From NCBI RefSeq assembly GCF_007970185.1, contig NZ_CP042431.1, forward strand, positions 3,844,001 to 3,908,000: DNA of 64,000 nucleotides. The letters run 5' to 3'. This stretch comes from Pseudobacter ginsenosidimutans. GTDB taxonomy: Bacteria; Bacteroidota; Bacteroidia; Chitinophagales; Chitinophagaceae. The notes under the pieces are model-generated. The model made no database searches and was not told the origin of the DNA. It saw only the letters and a list, made by a program, of their open reading frames with translations. The first letter of the stretch is position 1; each line of letters opens with the position of its first letter. Made by a program: the position numbers and the translations under genes. This document shows positions 1-9,009 of the stretch, in pieces.

Positions 1-870
1 CACATCATACATGAGACAATACTGTTCCAGCTCATTGCAGTATTGTATGATGGAATCCTTGTTATGGCTCCAGTATTCGGCGATGCAGAAGAAATCCCTT
101 CCATACACTTCCCGGATATACGGGATGAATTCTTTGAAAAATTTCACGGTGATATGTTTAACAGCATCGAGCCGGAACCCGTCTGCTCCCGTTGTTTCGA
201 TATACCATTTGATCCAGTGTTTGAGCTCTTCCCTGACGAATTCACGATCGAACGCGATGTCTGAGCCCATGAGGTAGTCGAAATTCCCTTTTTCCCCGTC
301 CATCATTTGTTCCCATCCGTCCTGCCCGTTCTGGTGTTCCAGCAGATAGATCTGTAGCTCGTTATCACGGCCCAGGCTAACCGCAGTAAAGGAATCATGG
401 TTCCAGATATAGTTGGAGTATTTTCCTTTTCTTCCCGGGAAGGTGAATTTGGTGAAGGCATCGATACCGATGGATTCAGGATAGATCTCATTGCGGTTCT
501 CAGCATTCACGCGGCGGGCCATGATATGCTCCTGTTCATCCGCCCCCTGTTTGTGATTGAGCACCAGGTCGGCGATGGCCTGGATGCCGGCATCATGGAG
601 GGCTTTGATACATTGAAGATATTGTTCTTTGGTGCCGTACTTGGTGCGAACTGTCCCTTTCTGATCAAATTCGCCCAGATCGAAAAGATCATATACTGCG
701 TATCCCGGTTCTGCTGTACCGTTAGCTGATTTGTAAGCAGGAGGCAGCCAAACATGTGTTACGCCCAGCGATGCCAGGTGGGCTGCCTGTTCCCGGCAAT
801 GGTCCCACAGGGAACCATCATCAGGGTAGTACCAGTGAAAGAACTGGAACAGCGTTGAGTTTTTTTCCAT
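1..870 (-). CDS. Alpha-amylase, GH13 family (3' end cut by window edge)
   Basis: This gene encodes a glycoside hydrolase that cleaves internal alpha-1,4 bonds of starch or glycogen. Translating the minus strand from the ATG at 870 gives 290 residues with no stop, so the C-terminus lies beyond the left edge. Visible GH13 motifs are DLVLNHK (region I), GFRLDAVKHI with the nucleophile Asp (region II) and AEYW with the acid Glu (region III). There is no signal peptide (start MEKNSTLFQFFHWYYPDDGS), so it is probably cytoplasmic and acts on internal glycogen or imported dextrins. The order of motifs resembles the GH13_5 bacterial liquefying amylases (family knowledge). It lies 11 bp downstream of the oxidoreductase gene on the same strand and is probably co-transcribed with it. 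Confidence 0.9.
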   Translation of the reverse strand, partial: MEKNSTLFQFFHWYYPDDGSLWDHCREQAAHLASLGVTHVWLPPAYKSANGTAEPGYAVYDLFDLGEFDQKGTVRTKYGTKEQYLQCIKALHDAGIQAIADLVLNHKQGADEQEHIMARRVNAENRNEIYPESIGIDAFTKFTFPGRKGKYSNYIWNHDSFTAVSLGRDNELQIYLLEHQNGQDGWEQMMDGEKGNFDYLMGSDIAFDREFVREELKHWIKWYIETTGADGFRLDAVKHITVKFFKEFIPYIREVYGRDFFCIAEYWSHNKDSIIQYCNELEQYCLMYDV

Positions 871-881
871 GGCAAACTTTT

Positions 882-1871
882 TTATTCGAATGGATAACGA
901 ATGGAATGCTGGTGTCGGATAGTGTCCATCGTTTCGATGAGGTTGAGACTGAATTCAGGCGACATCTTTTCACTGCTGATCTTTCCCTGCCGGAGGCAAT
1001 CATACACTTCTTCCACTTCAAACTGCAGTCCGCGTCCCTCCCATTGCACCGGCTCTTCACATTTTACACCATGATATTTTTCATAAACAATGGAAGGCGG
1101 CTTTTCGTTCCAGGGATTGGTGATAATGATCTGTCCGCTTGTGCCAGTAATAGTGGCTGTATTGGGTGTTTGCGTGATCAGTGAAGATTCCAGCATGGCA
1201 TATTTATCAGCACCGAATTGCAACAGCATAGCGCAATTTTCGTCGATTCCTTTTTCGGAGCGTTTAATGGAAGAATGGATATTGGTAGGCTTGCCCATCA
1301 GGAGTTGCGACAGGAACACGGGGTAGATGCCGAGATCCAGGAGTGAGCCGCCGCCGAGTGAAGGTTCAAAATAACGACTGCCTTCTTCGCGCGGAGCCAG
1401 GAAGCTGAGTGAAGCATTGATATGCCTGAGCTCACCGATGGCTTCGTTCTGCAGCATCTCCTGTACCATGCCGATACTTGGCAGGAAGCGCGTCCACATT
1501 GCTTCCATGAGAAAAGTGTTGTACTGTTTTGCCGTTTCGAACATTTCGGCTACCTGACGTTTGCTGATGCCCATCGGTTTTTCGCAGAGCACAGGCAACT
1601 TATGTTTCAGACAAACCTGTGCTTCTTCGAAGTGCATCGGGTGCGGTGTGGCGATGTACACTGCATTCACCTGGGAGTGGGCTGCAAACTGTTCCAGATC
1701 GTCAAAGGAATCCGGCGCTTTAAACTTTTCTGCAAACTCGCGGGCAGTGCTCATCTCTCGGCTCAGTACCGCGCTGATACGGTGTTTGGCATTCTTTGCC
1801 AGGTGCAGGTCTTCTGCAAATGCTTCCGCAATATTTCCGGTGCCGATCACACCCCATAAAAATTCATCCAT
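882..1871 (-). CDS. Gfo/Idh/MocA family NAD(P)-dependent oxidoreductase
   Basis: A 329-residue cytoplasmic dehydrogenase of the Gfo/Idh/MocA superfamily, which oxidises or reduces sugars, inositols or dihydrodiols using NAD(P). The N-terminus carries the Rossmann motif GVIGTGNIAEAF (residues 8-19), and CEKPMG near residue 95 is the family's EKP motif, whose lysine is catalytic. Length is normal for the family and the start ATG is the first possible one. The substrate cannot be read from the sequence; the layout is closest to the dihydrodiol dehydrogenase-like branch. It is transcribed leftward into the alpha-amylase gene with an 11 bp gap, which suggests a small carbohydrate operon, and is divergent from the SDR gene. 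Confidence 0.88.
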   Translation of the reverse strand: MDEFLWGVIGTGNIAEAFAEDLHLAKNAKHRISAVLSREMSTAREFAEKFKAPDSFDDLEQFAAHSQVNAVYIATPHPMHFEEAQVCLKHKLPVLCEKPMGISKRQVAEMFETAKQYNTFLMEAMWTRFLPSIGMVQEMLQNEAIGELRHINASLSFLAPREEGSRYFEPSLGGGSLLDLGIYPVFLSQLLMGKPTNIHSSIKRSEKGIDENCAMLLQFGADKYAMLESSLITQTPNTATITGTSGQIIITNPWNEKPPSIVYEKYHGVKCEEPVQWEGRGLQFEVEEVYDCLRQGKISSEKMSPEFSLNLIETMDTIRHQHSIRYPFE

Positions 1872-1985
1872 TCCGTTTTACTGTATTTGTATCGGATGGA
1901 TAATCAACTGTTATACCCTCATTGGCTGTGGAGATTACACCTCAGTAACTGGTACAGGAATTTTACAGGAACAGAAAAATGGAAA

Positions 1986-2825
1986 ATGGCAAAACTGAAA
2001 AAAACACCAGCAAAGCCCAAACAGAAAAAACAGCTGGACCAGATCAATATGATCATCCGGCCCGGGTACCTTGGGTCAGGAAGGCTGAAGGATAAAGTAG
2101 CCATCATTACCGGCGGCGACAGTGGCATCGGGCGTTCCGTAGCTGTGCTCTTTGCCCGTGAAGGAGCCGATGTGGCCATCGCGTACAGGAGCAGTGATAA
2201 GGATGCAAAGGAAACACAGCAACTGGTGGAAGCGGAGCAACGTGAATGTCTATTGCTGAAAGGAGACCTGAGCAAAGAAACATTCGCACGTAAAATGGTG
2301 AAAGATGTATACAGGCATTTCAAGAAGTTATCGATACTCGTGAACAATGCCGGCACTCACGAAGAGGATTATGATTTCCAGAAGATCAGTACCCGGCAGT
2401 TCCAGCACACATTTGATGTGAACATGTATCCTTTCTTTTATTCTTCCCAGGAAGCATTGAAAGTGATGGACAAAGATGGTTGTATCATCAACACTGCATC
2501 GGTAGTGGCTTTCAGGGGCAGTGAACATCTGATCGATTATTCCGCTACCAAGGGCGCCATTGTTTCTTTCACCCGCGCACTGGCGAAGAACCTGGCTGAA
2601 TCGGGTATACGTGTGAATGCCGTGGCACCGGGACCTGTGTGGACTCCGCTCATCTTTGCCAGTTTCACCAAAGCACATGTGAATGATTTTGGAAAGAAAA
2701 CACCGATGGGGCGAGCCGGTTATCCCTATGAGCTGGCCCCTGCATTCCTTTTCCTGGCCTGTGAAGATGCGGCATATATCACAGGGCAGGTGATCCATGT
2801 GAATGGAGGCGAAATTGTGGGATAG
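1986..2825 (+). CDS. SDR family oxidoreductase (general stress protein 39-like)
   Basis: A classical short-chain dehydrogenase/reductase of 279 residues. It shows the cofactor motif TGGDSGIGRS (TGxxxGIG type), the NNAG motif (LVNNAGTH) and the catalytic YxxxK (DYSATK). The lysine-rich N-terminal extension before the Rossmann core (MAKLKKTPAKPKQKK) and the overall layout match the GSP39/YdaD-like group, stress-induced oxidoreductases of unknown substrate. The reading frame is open further upstream to 1887. I place the start at 1986 because that stretch reads as promoter-like divergent intergenic DNA and the protein then has the usual length. It converges with the CHASE3 kinase gene, with only 2 bp between the stops. 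Confidence 0.88.
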   Translation: MAKLKKTPAKPKQKKQLDQINMIIRPGYLGSGRLKDKVAIITGGDSGIGRSVAVLFAREGADVAIAYRSSDKDAKETQQLVEAEQRECLLLKGDLSKETFARKMVKDVYRHFKKLSILVNNAGTHEEDYDFQKISTRQFQHTFDVNMYPFFYSSQEALKVMDKDGCIINTASVVAFRGSEHLIDYSATKGAIVSFTRALAKNLAESGIRVNAVAPGPVWTPLIFASFTKAHVNDFGKKTPMGRAGYPYELAPAFLFLACEDAAYITGQVIHVNGGEIVG

Positions 2826-2827
2826 CC

Positions 2828-4231
2828 CTAGCGGTTAGGAACAGGAAAATACAAATAGAAAACAGCACCCTGGCCTACATATCCCGATGCGGAAACATTC
2901 CCGCCATGATTGATCATGATGCGTTTCACCATCGCGAGGCCAATGCCCTTGCTGTTGAGGAAGAGTTGTTGCGTTTCCAGTTTTTCAAAAATGCCGAAGA
3001 TCTTTTCTGCAAATTCATTACTGAATCCCATCCCATTGTCCACCACGCTGATCTTATAATAAAGAGTGCCTCCGAAAACGGACAGCAGTTTATCACTAAT
3101 GGTTTTGCCCACCGTTTCTTCATGTGTGATGGTGATCACCGGCGGCACATCGCGGCGGGAGAACTTAATGGAATTATCTATCAGTTGCTCAAAGAGGATG
3201 GCCAGTTGCATTGGAATTCCGCGCACTACCGGTAAGGTATTGGCTACTACCAGGCTGGCGTGGTTCATGGTGAGGCGCGCATCCACCTGTTCCGCCACTT
3301 TGAAGAGCACATAGTTGAGGTCCACGTCCACTGCGGCTTCCCGGTTTGAGATCAGGTTGGAGTACTTGGCCATGTCTGCCGTAAGGCCATGCATATGTTC
3401 TGCCGTGGTATTGATCTTTTCCAGCAACATCCTGGTTTCCTCATTCAGATTGCCATTTTGTTTGGTCAGTAAGCGGGTGGTAAAGGTCTGTATCTTACGC
3501 AGTGGCTCCTGCAAATGATGTGAATGTGCATTGGTCAATTGGTCCAGCTCTATATTGGCCCGGTTCAGTGATCCTACCTGGTTCTGCAGTTGCTGCTGAA
3601 AGCTGAGCCTTTTCCGAAGTTCTCTATTGATAAAGAGAAAACTGAGTACAAACACTACAGTGGCAAAAACGAAAATAGCATACAACAGTTTCGGGTTATT
3701 GGCCTGGTAACTGTCTTTCTGAATATTCCTGAACAGCAGCATACTTCTTTCTTCACTTTCTATCTTTCTCAGCACATCGTAATAATCATTCATCAGCACT
3801 TTCGATTGGAGAAGGCGAATATCCTGGCTGCTGTTCTCCCTTAGCGCTGCTTTGTTCACGTTAGTACGCACCTGGTTGAGCCGCTCGGAAACGATGCGCT
3901 TCAGGTTATTGACGTTGATCTGCTGTCTGTTGTTATCATTGGTGAGTGCGCGGAGACTATCGATCAGCGGATTGATCTTCGGTGCGTTGCTCAGTAAAGG
4001 CTCCAGCACAGTTGAGTCGCGCGTGAGGATAAAGCCGCGTTCACTGCTGATGGCATCTTTCATATACGCATCCACGCGACTGAGCAGATATAGTTTTTCA
4101 TATGTATGTTCCACCGCATTGGAATACCGTTGCGTGTTCATCAGCCGCTGGTAAAAGAGAACGGCCAGAACAGTCAGTATCACAAAGGAGAGCAGGAAGG
4201 CGATATATATGTACTGAAATCTGAACTTCAT
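2828..4231 (-). CDS. CHASE3-domain sensor histidine kinase
   Basis: A 467-residue membrane sensor kinase. Residues about 8-28 form a first transmembrane segment. Residues about 40-175 look like an extracytoplasmic CHASE3 four-helix sensor (ISSERGFILT motif), followed by a second TM segment near 185-200. A HisKA dimerisation domain follows near residue 240 and a HATPase domain to the end, with N box DNSIKFS, G1 box DNGMGFS and G2 box GIGLAMVKR. The phospho-acceptor motif reads SHHLQEPLR where relatives have SHDLQEPLR: the His is kept but the following acidic residue is replaced. There is no receiver domain. It is divergent from rpoN; its partner regulator is not obvious, though the NtrC-type regulator at 5896 is the nearest. 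Confidence 0.9.
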   Translation of the reverse strand: MKFRFQYIYIAFLLSFVILTVLAVLFYQRLMNTQRYSNAVEHTYEKLYLLSRVDAYMKDAISSERGFILTRDSTVLEPLLSNAPKINPLIDSLRALTNDNNRQQINVNNLKRIVSERLNQVRTNVNKAALRENSSQDIRLLQSKVLMNDYYDVLRKIESEERSMLLFRNIQKDSYQANNPKLLYAIFVFATVVFVLSFLFINRELRKRLSFQQQLQNQVGSLNRANIELDQLTNAHSHHLQEPLRKIQTFTTRLLTKQNGNLNEETRMLLEKINTTAEHMHGLTADMAKYSNLISNREAAVDVDLNYVLFKVAEQVDARLTMNHASLVVANTLPVVRGIPMQLAILFEQLIDNSIKFSRRDVPPVITITHEETVGKTISDKLLSVFGGTLYYKISVVDNGMGFSNEFAEKIFGIFEKLETQQLFLNSKGIGLAMVKRIMINHGGNVSASGYVGQGAVFYLYFPVPNR

Positions 4232-4421
4232 GGAAGAGATTCCTCGATTTGTGGAAATAATTCTACATCTTCAAGAACCGGGCCGTTTACACGGCTATGA
4301 TCCGGTTGTATTTTAAACCTGTTAAGAATCAGTGTGGTAGCGGAATCAAAAAGAAAATGCATAAAATCAAGTTTTTGGTTTAACCCTTGCATTACTAGTT
4401 GAACACAATTAATCAATTGCC

Positions 4422-5834
4422 ATGATCTATCAACACCTTACTCAGAAACAGCAGGTACGGATACTGCCTCAACAGATCCAGTTGCTGAACCTGTTTCATC
4501 TGAATACGTTGGAGCTGGAACATCGCATACAGCAGGAACTGGAAGAAAATCCCCTGCTGGAGGAAGCACCCGCAGATGATAACAGCCTCAGAGAAGAAAG
4601 CGAAGTTATACAGGATTTTGCAGACTGGGATGAATTTGGTTACGATGATATCCCGGACTACAGGACCGAGTATGCCAATTATTTTACAGGTGAAGCCATT
4701 CCTGACCGGCCTATTGCGCAGGTGGCTGATTTTCGCGAGCACCTGAAAGAGCAATGCAGGCTGCTGCTGATGGAAGAAAAGGATTTTCAGCAGGTCTGCT
4801 ACCTGATCGATTCTCTGAACGAGAACGGCATGCTGGACCAGGAGCTCAGCTCCCTGGCGGAAGACATGAGTTTTAAGTACGGCGAATGGATCGAGGCGCC
4901 GCAACTGGAGCGTTTGCTCAAAGTGATCCAAACACTTGATCCTGCCGGAGTGGGAGCCCGCGATATCCGCGAATGCCTGCTGCTGCAACTGGAACGAAAG
5001 AACACACACCGTCCGGATGTAGCGGCCGCTTTCAAGCTGGTGCATGATCATTTCAATGATCTGAAGAACCGTCAGCTCGACAAGATCATGGAGAGCATAG
5101 GACTGGAAGAAGATGAATTACGGATCGTGCTGGAACTGATCGCGGCATTGCCTTTGCAACCTATTATGGCAGCAACAGAGGAATCCGGTAACAGGAATTA
5201 TATCGTTCCTGATTTCGTGATCGCAGTGGAAGGTGATACCATCGATGTGAGCCTTTCGCGCCAGCGTTCCTCTTCGCTCCATATCAGTCACAGCTGGATG
5301 GAGAACGTAAAGAACCAGTGTGCAAAGGATGATAAGGCGGCAGGACAATACCTCAAGAGTAAGCTGCAGGCCGCAGAATGGTTCATTTCGGCTATCCAGC
5401 AACGTGAAAGCACCATGCTCCGCGTGATGCGCACCATCGTGAAATGGCAATATGAATATTTTAAGGAAGGTGATCCGCTGATGATGAAACCAATGATCCT
5501 GAAGAATATCGCCAGGGAAGTGGGCGTGGATATTTCAACCGTATCCCGCATCACCAGCAACAAATATGCAGCAACGCCTTTCGGTAATATTTTGCTGAAA
5601 GACCTCTTCTCGGAAGGACTGGCCAACGAACAGGGAGAAGTAGTGAGCAACCGGATCATCCAGCACGCACTGGAAGAAGCGATTGCTGCGGAAGACAAGA
5701 AGAGCCCTTTCACCGATCATCAACTGGTGGTGATCCTTGCAAAGAACGGTTACAAGATCGCGAGAAGAACAGTGGCCAAATACCGTGAACTGCTGAGGAT
5801 ACCTACTGCGCAGATGCGCGCCGTTTGGGGATGA
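4422..5834 (+). CDS. rpoN: RNA polymerase sigma-54 factor
   Basis: Sigma-54 (RpoN), 470 residues, directs RNA polymerase to -24/-12 promoters that open only with an AAA+ activator. The N-terminal region I is Gln/Leu-rich (QQVRILPQQIQLLNLFHLNTLELEHRI is its start, residues 10-36), an acidic region II follows (NPLLEEAPADDNS onward), then the core-binding domain. The C-terminal RpoN box is the canonical ARRTVAKYRE at about residues 450-459. Length is typical. A sigma-54 activator gene follows 61 bp downstream on the same strand, so factor and activator are probably expressed together. The 190 bp upstream, shared with the divergent kinase, presumably hold both promoters; I see no clear consensus there. 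Confidence 0.97.
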   Translation: MIYQHLTQKQQVRILPQQIQLLNLFHLNTLELEHRIQQELEENPLLEEAPADDNSLREESEVIQDFADWDEFGYDDIPDYRTEYANYFTGEAIPDRPIAQVADFREHLKEQCRLLLMEEKDFQQVCYLIDSLNENGMLDQELSSLAEDMSFKYGEWIEAPQLERLLKVIQTLDPAGVGARDIRECLLLQLERKNTHRPDVAAAFKLVHDHFNDLKNRQLDKIMESIGLEEDELRIVLELIAALPLQPIMAATEESGNRNYIVPDFVIAVEGDTIDVSLSRQRSSSLHISHSWMENVKNQCAKDDKAAGQYLKSKLQAAEWFISAIQQRESTMLRVMRTIVKWQYEYFKEGDPLMMKPMILKNIAREVGVDISTVSRITSNKYAATPFGNILLKDLFSEGLANEQGEVVSNRIIQHALEEAIAAEDKKSPFTDHQLVVILAKNGYKIARRTVAKYRELLRIPTAQMRAVWG

Positions 5835-5895
5835 TCAGCATAATAACCTTATCAATCGATTCAACGTACATTTATACCATAAAAACCTGCCAGCT

Positions 5896-7365
5896 ATGCC
5901 AAAAGTCTTAGTCATTGATGATGATCGTGATATATGTTTCCTGATGAATAAGTTCCTGACCAAGCATGGTTATGAGACCGTGGAATCCTATTCTGCCAAA
6001 AAAGCCCTTGAGCTGCTGGAAGAGGTGAAGGATATAGACATTGTGCTGTGTGATTACCGGATGGAAGGAATGGATGGAAAGACCATGCTGCTGAAGATCA
6101 AGGAAAAATATCCGTCGATGCCCGTGATCATCATTACAGGCTATAATGATCTCAAAACTGCTGTGGATGTGATGAAGCTTGGCGCGTACGATTATGTGAC
6201 CAAGCCGCTGTTCCCGGAAGAGATCCTCAATACCATCCAGTCCGCCCTGCAGCAGGCCGGTACTGCTCCTGCAGCACCCCCTACCAACGGCGTGCACGAT
6301 GATGTAAAAAAAGAAAAGAAGAAAACGAATGGCAATAACGGCGATTATATTTTCGGTAACAGTCCTGTTTTCCAGCATCTGATAGACCAGATCTCACTGG
6401 TAGGGCCAACCGATTACAGTGTGATCATCTACGGAGAGAGCGGAAGTGGCAAGGAAGCCATTGCACAGGAGATCCATAAGAAGAGCAAACGCGCTGCCTT
6501 TCCCTTTGTGGCCATCGATTGCGGCGCATTAAGCAGGGAGCTGGCCGGTAGTGAACTGTTCGGTCATGAAAAAGGTTCTTTCACCGGCGCTATCAACCAG
6601 AAGCCCGGAAGCTTTGAACTGGCCAACGGAGGCACTATCTTCCTGGATGAGATTGCCAACCTGAGCTATGATATCCAGGTGAGCCTTCTGCGCGTGATTC
6701 AGGAACGGAAGATGAGAAGAGTGGGAGGTACAAAGGATATCCCGCTGGACGTGCGCATTATCATCGCCAGTAATGAAAAGCTCTGGGATGCGGCACAGAA
6801 AGGAAAGTTCAGGGAAGATCTTTTCCACCGGTTCAATGAATTCACCATCGAGCTGCCGCCATTGCGCCAGCGCAAGGATGATATCATGGTGTTCGCCCGT
6901 CATTTCCTGGATAAAGCGAATGAAGGATTGCAGAAAAATGTAAAAGGATTTTCGCCTGAAGTGGAAGAAATTTTCAGGAATTATGTATGGCATGGGAACC
7001 TTAGAGAGCTCCGCAACGTAGTTAAAAGAGCAGCCCTGCTCACCGATGGTGATTTTATCGAGGTGCGCAGCCTGCCTTTCGAGATCAGCAATTACAAGAA
7101 ATTGTTGTTCGAGCATAACAATGAGCAATATGCGGAAGCTGCACAGGTAGCCCCGCCCGTGGTGGTGGAAGAACAAAGGCCGCTACGCCGCGCACCCTTC
7201 GAGAACAGTCTCAAGGAAGCCAGCATCGACCTGGAATATGAACTGATCCTGAAAGCTCTGAAGGAAACCAATTTCAACAAGAGCAAAGCCGCCAAACTTT
7301 TGAATATAGACCGGAAAACGCTGTACAATAAGATCAAACTATATCAGGAATTAAATAATCGTTAG
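5896..7365 (+). CDS. Sigma-54-dependent response regulator, NtrC family
   Basis: A 489-residue activator of sigma-54 promoters. Residues 1-120 are a receiver domain (phospho-acceptor Asp53 in CDYRMEG; the conserved Lys lies in VTKPLF). Residues about 155-385 are the AAA+ domain with Walker A GESGSGKE, the sigma-54-contact loop GSFTGA (a common variant of GAFTGA) and Walker B FLDEIA. Residues about 440-489 are a Fis-type helix-turn-helix (NKSKAAKLLNIDRKTLYNKI). Between rpoN (61 bp upstream) and two soluble kinases (3 and 15 bp gaps downstream), it is very likely the output of that kinase pair. Its targets are not visible; I found no convincing GG-N10-GC promoter in the adjacent intergenic DNA. 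Confidence 0.95.
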   Translation: MPKVLVIDDDRDICFLMNKFLTKHGYETVESYSAKKALELLEEVKDIDIVLCDYRMEGMDGKTMLLKIKEKYPSMPVIIITGYNDLKTAVDVMKLGAYDYVTKPLFPEEILNTIQSALQQAGTAPAAPPTNGVHDDVKKEKKKTNGNNGDYIFGNSPVFQHLIDQISLVGPTDYSVIIYGESGSGKEAIAQEIHKKSKRAAFPFVAIDCGALSRELAGSELFGHEKGSFTGAINQKPGSFELANGGTIFLDEIANLSYDIQVSLLRVIQERKMRRVGGTKDIPLDVRIIIASNEKLWDAAQKGKFREDLFHRFNEFTIELPPLRQRKDDIMVFARHFLDKANEGLQKNVKGFSPEVEEIFRNYVWHGNLRELRNVVKRAALLTDGDFIEVRSLPFEISNYKKLLFEHNNEQYAEAAQVAPPVVVEEQRPLRRAPFENSLKEASIDLEYELILKALKETNFNKSKAAKLLNIDRKTLYNKIKLYQELNNR

Positions 7366-7368
7366 CGG

Positions 7369-8994
7369 ATGAGACGTGAAGAAGCCAATAACAACATCTC
7401 ATATCTGAAAATGGTGACGAATGATAACGAAGAAGGAAAGAATTCCGTGAACCCTGTTGAAGAGGTGAAAAAAGTAAAAGAACTGTACAATGATGTGGAA
7501 GGACTTTTACTCTTCGGTACCTGGCAATGGGATATTCAAACGGATAAAGTCACCTGGTCGGATGGCATGTTCCGGATCATGGGATATGATCAGGAAACAG
7601 CCAGCAATGAGGTAACCGATGATTTCTACCTTGCCCACCTTGAGCCGGGAGATGCAAGGCAGTTCCGGGAGATACGCGCTGCGGCCATTGCAGACAAAAC
7701 TCCTTTCGAATACACTTATCATGTGATCACGCACGATAAGCGTGAGCGTGTGATCACCACCAAGATGAAATTCGAATACGATGAAGCTGGTAACGCAATA
7801 AAAGGGATCGGCATCAACCGCGATGTAACTGAGAAAACACAGCTGCTCCGCGATCTGATGCACTATAAGAAAATGGTGGAACAGAAAGAGGAATTCCTCA
7901 ATCTGGGTACCTGGGAACTGTCGCTCGATACACAACAGATGGTGATGTCGGACGGGATGAGCAGGCTGCTCGGCTACTCCGATGGAATGAGCGGAGCAGG
8001 AATGGACCTCTTCGAATTCTTCCGGTCACATCTTTCCTCGGAAGACGTAAAGAAGACCAATGAAGCCATTCATGAGATCATCGAAAACGGCGAGACCTAT
8101 GTGCGGCAATCATCTATCTTCACTACAGACGGGCAATCCAAAACCATCGAGTCTTTCGGTAAAGTGCAGCTGGATGCACACGGAAAAGCCGTGAAGATAT
8201 TTGGTATCACACATGATGTTACCAAGCTCAAGGAATACGAACAGAAACTCGAGATAAAAGTGGACGAGCTCAACCGCTCCAACCACGAACTGGAAGAGTT
8301 TGCATACGTGGCTTCGCATGACCTGCAGGAGCCACTGCGCAAGATCAGCACATTCGGGGAAAGGCTTCGCAACCGCTGTGGCGACCAGCTTTCAGAGGAA
8401 GGCACCGTTTACCTGAACCGCATGCTGGCTTCTGCCGAGAACATGCGCGTCCTGATAGACAATCTGCTGGACTTCTCCCGCGTTACGCGGATGCAGCATC
8501 CATTTGTGAAAACGGATATCAAAACACTTGTTCAGCAGGTGGTAGATGAGCTAGATCTGAGCATCGAGGATTCGCATGCTTTCATCGATATACAACCAAT
8601 GCCGGACATTGAAGTGAATCCCGTGCAGATAAAACAATTGTTCCGCAACCTGCTTACCAATGCGCTCAAATTCCAGCGCCCCGGTGTGCCGCTGCGTGTC
8701 AGCATCAACAGCAATAAACTGAGCAGGGAGGAAAAAGAAAAAATGAAACTCCGTTCTGCAGGTAACTATTATAAATTTGTGGTGTCAGACAATGGCATCG
8801 GCTTCGAAGAAGTGTATGCAGAAAGGATCTTCCAGCTCTTCCAGCGATTGCATGGAAAAGCCGAATATCCCGGATCAGGCATTGGACTGGCTATCTGCAA
8901 AAGGATTGCAGACAACCATGCAGGCATGATCTCTGCCACCGGCGCTCCTGACAAGGGAGCTGCTTTTACCATCATCCTGCCCGAATCACAATAA
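7369..8994 (+). CDS. Soluble PAS-PAS sensor histidine kinase
   Basis: A 541-residue cytoplasmic kinase. Two PAS domains (about residues 45-160 and 175-290, each containing GTWxWxxxTxxxxxSDGM-like starts and ending in a GITHDVT-type segment) are followed by a short coiled coil, HisKA with the acceptor His in ASHDLQEPLRKI (near residue 315), and a HATPase domain (NALKFQ, DNGIGFEE, GIGLAICKR). No membrane segment is present. Its start overlaps almost directly with the upstream regulator gene (3 bp gap), so translational coupling is likely. An alternative ATG at 7411 would remove 14 residues. Probable cognate regulator: the NtrC-type protein upstream (inference from adjacency). Confidence 0.92.
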   Translation: MRREEANNNISYLKMVTNDNEEGKNSVNPVEEVKKVKELYNDVEGLLLFGTWQWDIQTDKVTWSDGMFRIMGYDQETASNEVTDDFYLAHLEPGDARQFREIRAAAIADKTPFEYTYHVITHDKRERVITTKMKFEYDEAGNAIKGIGINRDVTEKTQLLRDLMHYKKMVEQKEEFLNLGTWELSLDTQQMVMSDGMSRLLGYSDGMSGAGMDLFEFFRSHLSSEDVKKTNEAIHEIIENGETYVRQSSIFTTDGQSKTIESFGKVQLDAHGKAVKIFGITHDVTKLKEYEQKLEIKVDELNRSNHELEEFAYVASHDLQEPLRKISTFGERLRNRCGDQLSEEGTVYLNRMLASAENMRVLIDNLLDFSRVTRMQHPFVKTDIKTLVQQVVDELDLSIEDSHAFIDIQPMPDIEVNPVQIKQLFRNLLTNALKFQRPGVPLRVSINSNKLSREEKEKMKLRSAGNYYKFVVSDNGIGFEEVYAERIFQLFQRLHGKAEYPGSGIGLAICKRIADNHAGMISATGAPDKGAAFTIILPESQ

Positions 8995-9009
8995 ACCCCG
9001 GTCTTATCC

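Noticed and set aside
5835-5895. Sigma-54 promoter ahead of the NtrC-type gene
   Set aside because: No GG-N10-GC spaced elements are present in this gap, nor in the gap before ku.
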